Source: JAVVPL01 sp036655775
GTDB lineage: Bacteria; Bacteroidota; Bacteroidia; Bacteroidales; P3
DNA length: 27,294 bases
Assembly: GCA_036655775.1 (NCBI GenBank)
Contig: JAVVPL010000014.1
Coordinates: forward strand, 1-27,294
Direction: 5' to 3'
Program-made: the position numbers and the translations under genes
The notes under the pieces: generated by a model
What the model saw: only the letters and a program-made list of their open reading frames with translations
What the model was told of the DNA's origin: nothing
The model's database searches: none
Shown here: positions 21,101-27,294 of the stretch, in pieces
How the letters are laid out: each line of letters opens with the position of its first letter
How positions within the stretch are numbered: position 1 is the stretch's first letter

Positions 21101-23587
21101 TTAATTTTGCCAATAAGATTTTTTCACTTTTGCCTTTCTTCTTTCTTGCTCCGTTTTGGTGTCAAACCATACTTTATAAGAAATCATAGGGACAAGAGAA
21201 AGATAATATACTTGATATTGAGATAAGGGCTTAAATTCTTTTGATACTCTCGGATTATAGATTTCGCCAATAGAAGGGTGCCCTACCTCATTATAAAAAT
21301 AGAAGGCAGGATTTTTTCGGGCATATAGATTATAAATGGAAAAACTCCAACATGCGCGACGACCTTTTTTAGTTGTATACGAATATTGAGCGCCCAAATC
21401 CATTCGATGGTAGGCCTTCATACGAGCACTATTTCTTTCCCCATATACCAATACTTCGTAATATTCTATCGGATCTGTTTGTTCGTTCAACACACCGCCC
21501 CTTTCAACTTTTAAATCGGTATTAGGAACATATATACGTTCCACAGCAGGGGTATAAGGAAGACCCGTTTGATAAATCCATGAACAAGACAAACTCCACT
21601 TTGTATTAATTGCCCAATTTAAGCTTAAAGTAGCCGTATGTGGTCGATCAAAATCGAATGCAAATTCTTTGCCCTGGTTAATATCTGCAAACTTACGAAA
21701 CGAACGAGCATAGGAATAGGTAGCAATTCCAGTCCACTTACCCAGCGTTTTAGAAAGAGACATTTCTACACCATACGATCTACCACTTCCGTTTATACTG
21801 ATTTTGTCTTTCCACAAAGGATCTCCCGTAATAGAACGATAGCCTTCTTTGAAAGTGGATAAGCCTTCCATACTTTTGTAATAAAGCGAAACTTCAACTT
21901 CAAACATCCGTTTATAGAAAAAGCCACTCCATCCCACATTATATTGGTTTGAGTAAGCAATCGGAATAAATTGATCTGAGGAAAACCAAATTTCGTTATT
22001 TATAACAGGCCCTGGAACAAATAACATTTGAGAGGTTTGTGTCAATCGGGAATAGCCTATATTCAAAGCTTGTTCTTTGGGTAAAAAAAATGAAACAGAG
22101 GCTCTTGGATCAAACGAAAAATGAGAATACTCTTTTAATACATAATAATTTAATCGCAAACCCAAACGGATATCCATCCATGAAAGAGGTTTGATAATTT
22201 GATCGGTATATAGGGTTAAATCCAAAGCGTTTTGCAAGCTTTTAATTCCTTCCAAATACGGTTTTTCATAATTTTTTACCACTTCGTTGGGAATGTGAGA
22301 AATCCAGGAAAACTTTCCACCCCAACTGAGATCCCAGTAGCGCGAAGCTCTATAATTCCAATCTGAATAAAAACTTAACTCTTGCACACTTGATTTATAA
22401 ATAAATGTATTTTCCATAGTGCTATCCGCTGTCTTTATTGATGCACTCATTAAATCTTTGGTGCGATAACGCGTGTATGATAAATTATGCTTAGCCATTA
22501 AACGAGATGAAAGATTTGTTTGAAGTTTAGCTGTAAGTAAAAAATTTCCCCAAATATCCAAAATCTTATTTCGGAATTCTTCAGTTTGAGCAGTGAATGA
22601 ATTGTTTCGTTCTTCATTTTTCCAATAGGAAAGATAATCATCGCCTTGGTATAGGTTACATTGAAATAAATTCTTTTCGTTGATTTGCCATGAATATTTG
22701 GCATTTATATCATGAAATCCATACGCCATCGTATAATCATTGATTTTGGACAAAGAGGTAAAGAGCATACTTAATAGCTCTATAAGTGTTTTTCGTCCCG
22801 TAAGCATAAAAGTCATATCCTCCCGAAGAGGACCTTCTACGGCAAAGGAAAGATCCGACAAGCCGACACTTAGATTTCCTTGCCATGTAGATTGGCTTCC
22901 TTTTTTTTGCGATACATCTATATACGAGGATAGTTTTCCGCCAAAATTTGCTGGAAAATTCTCTTTATACACCGACATCGTATTGATCATATCAGGGTTG
23001 AAAACTGAAAAAAAACCACCCAAATGATGTACATAAATCAGCGGAACATTATCCAATAAATATTGATTTTCACCTGGATTCCCTCCTCTAACCATAAGTA
23101 CGCTTGATAATTCGCCTTGCGTTTGTATGCCTGCGGTATATTGCAAAGCCTTCATTACATCAGGCTTTCCACTAATTGAGGGAAGGGTATTTATAAATGT
23201 AGGGTTTAGTTTGGCAATTCCAAATGTATGACGGGGCGGAGCATACACTTCAACAATACTCAACTTTTTGGCTATCGGAAGTAAATTAATTTTATAAAGA
23301 CTATCTTTTTTGAAGAAATCGATAGAAATTTCTTTGGTTTGATAACCTAAGTATGAAATATACAAAAGTGTTTTTGGGGGAACACGCAACGAAAAATAGC
23401 CTTGCTCATTGCTTATTGTCCCTATGCCTTCTTGGGTATTGTATACCGAAGCACCAATCAGCGATTCTCCATTGCTTTTATCATAAATAAAACCTGAAAT
23501 AGTTTTGTCTTGTCCCCAAAGTGAAAATCCTCTACCTAGCAAGAAAAAAAGAATTAATAAATACGTATATGTTTTATTTATCTTCAT
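21101..23587 (-). CDS. TonB-dependent outer-membrane receptor with carboxypeptidase-regulatory-like domain
   Basis: An 828-aa receptor. Signal peptide about 1-25 (SLWGQ). A CarboxypepD_reg-like domain spans about 28-103 (ISGFIYDKSNGESLIGASV, then YLGYQTKEI). A TonB-box-like stretch (LSIVEVYA) lies near 109-116. The plug domain (about 120-240) has KPDVMKALQYTAGIQ, VRGGNPGENQYLLDN and FPANFGGKLSSYIDV. The remainder is a 22-strand-type barrel ending LVPMISYKVWF, with a basic tail to residue 828. Such receptors import large or scarce ligands with energy from TonB. It is the third gene of an operon, 4 nt after the DUF4249 lipoprotein, and is not paired with SusD, so the substrate is unlikely to be a Sus-type glycan; the ligand is unknown. 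Confidence 0.93.
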   Translation of the reverse strand: MKINKTYTYLLILFFLLGRGFSLWGQDKTISGFIYDKSNGESLIGASVYNTQEGIGTISNEQGYFSLRVPPKTLLYISYLGYQTKEISIDFFKKDSLYKINLLPIAKKLSIVEVYAPPRHTFGIAKLNPTFINTLPSISGKPDVMKALQYTAGIQTQGELSSVLMVRGGNPGENQYLLDNVPLIYVHHLGGFFSVFNPDMINTMSVYKENFPANFGGKLSSYIDVSQKKGSQSTWQGNLSVGLSDLSFAVEGPLREDMTFMLTGRKTLIELLSMLFTSLSKINDYTMAYGFHDINAKYSWQINEKNLFQCNLYQGDDYLSYWKNEERNNSFTAQTEEFRNKILDIWGNFLLTAKLQTNLSSRLMAKHNLSYTRYRTKDLMSASIKTADSTMENTFIYKSSVQELSFYSDWNYRASRYWDLSWGGKFSWISHIPNEVVKNYEKPYLEGIKSLQNALDLTLYTDQIIKPLSWMDIRLGLRLNYYVLKEYSHFSFDPRASVSFFLPKEQALNIGYSRLTQTSQMLFVPGPVINNEIWFSSDQFIPIAYSNQYNVGWSGFFYKRMFEVEVSLYYKSMEGLSTFKEGYRSITGDPLWKDKISINGSGRSYGVEMSLSKTLGKWTGIATYSYARSFRKFADINQGKEFAFDFDRPHTATLSLNWAINTKWSLSCSWIYQTGLPYTPAVERIYVPNTDLKVERGGVLNEQTDPIEYYEVLVYGERNSARMKAYHRMDLGAQYSYTTKKGRRACWSFSIYNLYARKNPAFYFYNEVGHPSIGEIYNPRVSKEFKPLSQYQVYYLSLVPMISYKVWFDTKTEQERRKAKVKKSYWQN

Positions 23588-23591
23588 CTCT

Positions 23592-24503
23592 TTATCTAAA
23601 ATTTAATCCTCTAATTGGACCTATTTGTTGGACTGAATACCCACAAAAAACACCTTTTCCATTTTCTACATTGGTATAAATTGTATAGGCTATCGGATTT
23701 TCCAAAATATTAGGAAAACGAGATTCTTCATAACGATCAATCGAACGTGCAAAACGATAATACTCTTCACTTACCGACCGCAAAATAATATATAGACCGT
23801 CTATTTCATTTGTAGTAAAAAAATTAACTTGCATATCGTAGGTATTGCCATGCATCAAAGAGGTTGAAAATAATATCTTATCTATTACATCCTCATGCTT
23901 TAAAACAGGATCTACAATATCGGCTATTTGAATTGCCCTACAAGCTTTCTCCGTCTCAAATACAGATGGGTATGAAAGGGTATCTGAATCTGACAAACGG
24001 GAATATCGAAGAACCAATTCGTAAAAATAGGTTTTATCTTTCTTCACAGGAATAGTAAAATTTAATCGGCTATATATGTTAGCATCGCTGGTTTCACCTA
24101 TATTAGGAAGTACTTCCCATTTCAAAATAGGAGTAATTTCTGGTAATTCCGTTTGAGCGTATAAAACGGTACTATCAGAAAAATAGGCCTTACAATAATA
24201 TTTATTACCTGCTATAGGCTTCGTTTTTCCTTCAAAATGACGAGTTTGTTCGTTATAGCTCAAAGAATCTACTAAATTATCGTTCTCCCATACAAATACC
24301 TTTGCATTCCGAATCATTTCCAATGGAACTTGCCCATCTACAGGTCCCGATGCAAATACAACCGCAGAAAGAGGACGTCCATCATCCACTAATAACAAAC
24401 TTATACCATAGCTAGGTAAAATAGAAGGAATATTCTTCTTTATCTCATCAACACAAGATGTGAAAATAAATAAAATAGATAAGGGTATTAAAAGATATTT
24501 CAT
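23592..24503 (-). CDS. DUF4249-type lipoprotein
   Basis: A 303-aa protein. The leader MKYLLIPLSILFIFTSC ends in a lipobox Cys (C17), so it is lipidated. The body matches the DUF4249 pattern: LLVDDGRPLSAVVFASGP near the start, an immunoglobulin-like stretch with NAKVFVWENDNLVDSL, YYCKAYFSDSTVLYAQTELP, then a second domain with repeated strands, NTYDMQVNFFT and a YYRFARSI helix motif. DUF4249 lipoproteins sit beside TonB-dependent receptors in many Bacteroidota and are thought to act as their surface partners. The gene starts 3 nt after the preceding barrel gene and ends 4 nt before the receptor gene, so the operon is tight. Confidence 0.88.
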   Translation of the reverse strand: MKYLLIPLSILFIFTSCVDEIKKNIPSILPSYGISLLLVDDGRPLSAVVFASGPVDGQVPLEMIRNAKVFVWENDNLVDSLSYNEQTRHFEGKTKPIAGNKYYCKAYFSDSTVLYAQTELPEITPILKWEVLPNIGETSDANIYSRLNFTIPVKKDKTYFYELVLRYSRLSDSDTLSYPSVFETEKACRAIQIADIVDPVLKHEDVIDKILFSTSLMHGNTYDMQVNFFTTNEIDGLYIILRSVSEEYYRFARSIDRYEESRFPNILENPIAYTIYTNVENGKGVFCGYSVQQIGPIRGLNFR

Positions 24504-24506
24504 TTA

Positions 24507-25229
24507 TTATAATTTACTAAGCCTAAAAATAAATCCTATACGTCCGTGAAAACATCCAATGCCTCCCGTATTAGGTTCTTTGTACGATGAAATAAGGTCT
24601 GCCTTGTAGCCGTTTTGATATTGGTAGGAGCCTTCTATATACATCCCAAATCTCGGCGTAAAATAGCAGGAAAAGCCTAAACCTGTTTCAGCATGAAAGG
24701 GGAGAAAACGCGTTTTGTATGGACGAATTGAGGGGAGAAAAGCATAAGCTGTATAAAATTTATTACTAATATATAGGTCAAAACGAAATCTATTTTTGGG
24801 AATAAATAAAGGTAAAATATGAATATTCAAATTTGCTCCCATAAGAAGTGCGAAAGGGCTTTCTGTCGGATAAGTGTTCTGTATTGCGTGTAATACTCCT
24901 TGTTCATCTCTGTATATGGAATCGGGGTCGGGATCTGCATAATAGCGATCTATCCCTGTATATAAACCCACTTCCAAAATATTCAGAAAAGCGTAGTTTA
25001 GCTCTATATTTAATCCCCATCTGTATTTATACCCTATTTTAAGACTAAGACGATCATTCAAATAATGCCCCATTTGATAGGGTTTCGATTTATCTTTTAA
25101 TTCATTTTTGGAGGGAGATATGCTTTGTGCCTGTACGGAACTCAAAAAAGGACATAAAAAAATGCCTACAATAAGCGCATAGAGTATAAAATGTTTGGGC
25201 ATAGTGAGAAGTAAGTATGTTTTGTACAT
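24507..25229 (-). CDS. outer-membrane beta-barrel protein, first gene of the TonB/DUF4249 operon
   Basis: A 240-aa protein from the ATG at 25229; an in-frame ATG at 25202 gives 231 aa beginning MPKHFILYALIVGIFL and is the more usual signal-peptide start (cleavage near SVQAQ). The mature part has alternating aromatic strands (LSLKIGYKYRWGLNIELNYAF, RFRFDLYISNKFY, FGMYIEGSYQYQNGY) and ends in RIGFIFRLSKL, as expected for an outer-membrane barrel. It is 3 nt from the DUF4249 gene and 63 nt from the upstream T9SS cargo gene. No consensus promoter was found in that gap, so it may be read from the 26762 promoter or from one not recognised. Confidence 0.78.
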   Translation of the reverse strand: MYKTYLLLTMPKHFILYALIVGIFLCPFLSSVQAQSISPSKNELKDKSKPYQMGHYLNDRLSLKIGYKYRWGLNIELNYAFLNILEVGLYTGIDRYYADPDPDSIYRDEQGVLHAIQNTYPTESPFALLMGANLNIHILPLFIPKNRFRFDLYISNKFYTAYAFLPSIRPYKTRFLPFHAETGLGFSCYFTPRFGMYIEGSYQYQNGYKADLISSYKEPNTGGIGCFHGRIGFIFRLSKL

Positions 25230-25292
25230 AGTTTTTTAAAAAATTGCATTTGGTGTTAGAATCTACCCTTATTGATACTCTTTTTTTGTTCT

Positions 25293-26762
25293 CTATTTAA
25301 TCACTAATTTTTTGGTTAATTTTTGATCCGTAGAACTTTGTATATGGATTAAATAGATCCCTTTTGGGAAGGTGCTTAGGTTTAATTCGGTTTGTATACT
25401 ATTGCCTTGCGCTTGATAAAAGGAAGAGCTAAGACTTCTACCACATAAATCGGTAAGTTGAACTTGAACCTCACCCGTAAATCCTTGCAAACGGATTGTA
25501 ACTTGATCGCTTGCAGGATTTGGATAGACGATACTTGTCAACGTGGATTTTAGCTCCTCAATGTCACTTTTGCGAGCAACGTCTACATAAGAAGATTTAA
25601 CGGTTGTAACAGGCCAATATTGCATCGATTTGCCTTTATTATAATAGAAAGGAATCATTCCATCTCCAAGTACCCAAGCTGTATCTTTCCATTTGTAATT
25701 ATTTCCAAATATTGCATTTCCAAATTCATCATAAGCTAAGGTGTTTTTCATTTCAAAATCCCAAAGGGTACTATCAAAATCCCATCTTAAATAGGTGAGT
25801 TGGGATAGATATCCATCTCCATTATACTGATATTCTCTTCTAGCTATAGGGGCATATTCCGTAACATTGTAGAAATAATTCGTCCACGACTCCATTTGAT
25901 TGGCGGGAGTATAACTCATGGTATCTTTTTCTAAAAAATTCCACTTATCATTTTTCCAAATATAGCCCACTCTAAGCATTGCATTTTCGTTTTGATCGTA
26001 GAAATAACAAGACAAACTTTCATTATCCCATTTGCTTGTGTTCCAAACTTTGTTGAAGATCACTGAATCTTTAGCTTTGGAGGTGTATAGATAGTCGGCC
26101 GAAGTAGAAGCGCCCCAATCTCCATTTGCGTAATCCCAAAAATAATTCACCCATCGAGATTCTAATTTTTGACTATTGTATTTGTAGGTATTTTTTGCCG
26201 AATTTTCCCATACCGACGACTCACTATTAAAATCTTTATCTATGCGTTCTATTAGTAAACCATCAGCATTGTACTTGGATTGAATACGATAGTAATCATT
26301 CCATTTATCTTTGAACCACACAAAAGCTTCCTCAAAGCTTACTAAATTTTGTGCATTGTAGGTGTTGACAATTTTTGAATCATTGACCCATTCTTCGGTG
26401 TTTTCATCAAATATTTGTAAAAATTGTGATTGTACAAATCCTTGTTCGTTGTAAACAAATTTATATTTTTGTACGTTCCACCAACGTCCGTCACGATAGC
26501 CCCCCATATCTACTTTTGTGTTTATCTTACCTTGGTCCGTATAGGTCCAAACACTAATAAATTGTCCGATAGCTTCACTTTCAAACCACATGGTATCTGG
26601 CGCATACCACGATTCTACAGCGGCTTTGACGGGCATATTGCTCACATTTTCCAACACCTCATGGTGCACTCTGGCTTGTTTTTGACTCAAAACTTTATTT
26701 TGAGCAAAAGAAAAACAGGTTAAACTCAATAATAAAACTAAAATTGTATTTTTTGTATTCAT
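25293..26762 (-). CDS. T9SS cargo protein made of ten ~30-residue Trp/Tyr repeats
   Basis: A 489-aa secreted protein. Signal peptide 1-20 (CFSFAQ). Residues about 94-375 hold ten repeats whose central Trp (Tyr once) lies at 94, 125, 154, 185, 216, 245, 274, 303, 334 and 363, with a Tyr exactly 10 residues after each. A second aromatic lies 5 or 7 residues before each central position from the second repeat on. This resembles the WNxxxK-YxYNxxG repeats of other Bacteroidota T9SS proteins, distantly like YD repeats, and suggests a hairpin-based beta stack. Residues about 412-489 are a type A sorting domain (YPNPASDQVTIRL, then KGIYLIHIQSS...KLVIK). Surface or extracellular location is expected; ligand unknown. 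A consensus promoter precedes it. Confidence 0.88.
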   Translation of the reverse strand: MNTKNTILVLLLSLTCFSFAQNKVLSQKQARVHHEVLENVSNMPVKAAVESWYAPDTMWFESEAIGQFISVWTYTDQGKINTKVDMGGYRDGRWWNVQKYKFVYNEQGFVQSQFLQIFDENTEEWVNDSKIVNTYNAQNLVSFEEAFVWFKDKWNDYYRIQSKYNADGLLIERIDKDFNSESSVWENSAKNTYKYNSQKLESRWVNYFWDYANGDWGASTSADYLYTSKAKDSVIFNKVWNTSKWDNESLSCYFYDQNENAMLRVGYIWKNDKWNFLEKDTMSYTPANQMESWTNYFYNVTEYAPIARREYQYNGDGYLSQLTYLRWDFDSTLWDFEMKNTLAYDEFGNAIFGNNYKWKDTAWVLGDGMIPFYYNKGKSMQYWPVTTVKSSYVDVARKSDIEELKSTLTSIVYPNPASDQVTIRLQGFTGEVQVQLTDLCGRSLSSSFYQAQGNSIQTELNLSTFPKGIYLIHIQSSTDQKLTKKLVIK

Positions 26763-26785
26763 TGATATTTATTTTTTAATGAATA

Positions 26786-26793
26786 CAAAGATA
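26786..26793 (-). promoter_or_regulatory. promoter -7 element of the Trp/Tyr-repeat protein
   Basis: The minus strand reads TATCTTTG, an exact TAnnTTTG match 23 nt before the ATG at 26762. The -33 region is T-rich without a clear TTTG. Confidence 0.55.
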
Positions 26794-27056
26794 GCAAAAA
26801 ATAGAAGAAACTAAAAAACGATATGGCTCGTCTTTTTTCTTTTTCCCAAGTGCTCAACTTCCAAAAAATAGCTTTTTCTTTTTTGGAGTTTTAAACTCGT
26901 GAGAAAATAGAGCCTATAGCAGGAGAGAGTAATTAAACTAAAAAGGTATTTTTTCATAATACATTGTTGTTTTAGTCCCCTAACAAGTCGGACAAAATTA
27001 TAGATAAAAATCTGTAATTTTATTCATAAATTAATTTTTATATTTAGGTATTCATG

Positions 27057-27149
27057 ATTGCTTCGCAATTATAATATGAAAAAACGAACGATCGCGACAA
27101 GCGAACGCAGAGCCAAAACGCAGTTTTGAGCTATGCCAAGCGAAGCAAT
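27057..27149. repeat. nested inverted repeats in a GC-richer segment
   Basis: ATTGCTTCGC (27057-27066) pairs with GCGAAGCAAT (27140-27149). Inside lies the hairpin CAAAAC-GCA-GTTTTG (27114-27128), extended by AGC/GCT. CGAACG occurs at 27085, 27102 and just outside at 27153. Confidence 0.7.
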
Positions 27150-27188
27150 TGTCGAACGAAATTCAACATTTACATCGTGAAGCTGCTC

Positions 27189-27294
27189 ATGTTCGGAAGT
27201 GCTCAAATAAAATTGGCACTTCACTCACTTAATCGCAGCTTTAGTACCGAAGAGAAACTCCGTATTTTACAGGAAGTTTCGGTTCAAGGCTTGA
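27189..27294 (+). CDS. transposase OrfA-like protein, N-terminal fragment (cut by window edge)
   Basis: Thirty-five codons from the ATG at 27189 to the window end. The last part, SFSTEEKLRILQEVSVQGL, matches the start of the helix-turn-helix domain of IS3-family OrfA proteins (xFSxEEKLxILxE...G). The first 16 residues (MFGSAQIKLALHSLNR) are less typical. The frame stays open upstream to about 27075, so a non-ATG start further upstream is possible. The identification rests on memory of the family pattern over about 20 residues. Confidence 0.5.
   Translation, partial: MFGSAQIKLALHSLNRSFSTEEKLRILQEVSVQGL

Larger units (their letters stand above)
26763..27188. other. 426-bp region without a clear gene; promoter, hairpins and probable IS end
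   Basis: It holds the promoter of the T9SS cargo gene (26786-26793), an A/T-rich 8-bp inverted repeat (26861-26868 with 26879-26886), a putative IS left end at 26968, and a locally GC-richer structured segment at 27057-27158. No supported ORF lies wholly within it. Confidence 0.6.
26968..27294 (+). mobile_element. probable left end of an IS3-family (IS150-like) element, cut by window edge
   Basis: At 26968-26993 the sequence starts TG and contains TCCCCTAACAAGTCGGAC, resembling the TG...CCC...GTTGGAC ends of IS150-type elements. The open frame from 27189 looks like the start of a transposase OrfA. The other end lies outside the window, so neither inverted repeat pairing nor target duplication can be tested. 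The distance of about 220 bp from end to ATG is long for this group. Confidence 0.35.

Noticed and set aside
24507..26762. Polysaccharide utilisation locus
   Set aside because: There is a TonB receptor but no SusD homolog, glycoside hydrolase or hybrid sensor; the DUF4249 partner points to another ligand type.
26861..26886. Terminator from the CCAAAAAA / TTTTTTGG inverted repeat
   Set aside because: No T run follows on either strand after the stem and no gene ends nearby; it is an A/T-rich hairpin at most.

Overview
The window reads as an AT-rich chromosomal scaffold segment from a member of the Bacteroidota, most likely Bacteroidales. Reasons seen in the sequence: many promoters fit the Bacteroidota form TTTG-N19/20-TAnnTTTG; two proteins end in type IX secretion (T9SS) type A sorting domains with a PNPA motif; there is a TonB-dependent receptor / DUF4249 lipoprotein operon; and there is a membrane-tethered TPR-LuxR regulator of a kind common in this phylum. 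A run of 10 N at 15726-15735 shows that this is a draft scaffold.

Layout. (1) 1-9710, minus strand: the start of an exported protein cut by the window edge, two very large secreted multidomain proteins (1296 and 1149 aa; FN3, beta-propeller and jelly-roll modules), and a TPR-transmembrane-LuxR regulator. (2) 9981-12439, plus strand: an OmpR/PhoB-type response regulator overlapping its PhoR-like histidine kinase, with a candidate direct-repeat operator. (3) 12499-12722: tRNA-His(GTG) and tRNA-Leu(TAG) with a shared consensus promoter and terminator. (4) 12991-14117: a small Cys-rich lipoprotein overlapping a MauE/DoxX-thioredoxin fusion, a likely periplasmic dithiol/disulfide pair. (5) 14161-16713: two tandem TPR/coiled-coil kinase-like genes that both lack the phospho-acceptor histidine; the second is split by the N gap. 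(6) 16733-18664: a secreted DRGH-motif nuclease divergent from a stand-alone homocysteine S-methyltransferase domain, with a tandem 23-bp repeat between their promoters. (7) 18675-20610, minus strand: a small two-helix membrane protein, a small exported protein and an outer-membrane barrel protein with a long repeat-bearing upstream region. (8) 21101-25229, minus strand: the operon OM barrel protein - DUF4249 lipoprotein - TonB-dependent receptor, preceded by a T9SS cargo built of ten regular Trp/Tyr repeats (25293-26762). (9) 26968-27294: probably the left end of an IS3-family element, cut by the window edge.

Most of the window is cell-envelope biology: secreted adhesin-like proteins, surface nutrient uptake, and the sensors that may control them. 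The secreted 1149-aa protein carries one conserved Cys pair in each of five FN3 modules, so the thiol-redox cassette at 12991-14117 is a plausible, unproven partner. No complete named defence or mobile system is present. The most unusual items are the FN3 domains split by inserted domains, the strict Trp-Tyr repeat protein, the lipoprotein plus MauE-thioredoxin cassette, and the tandem pseudokinases.
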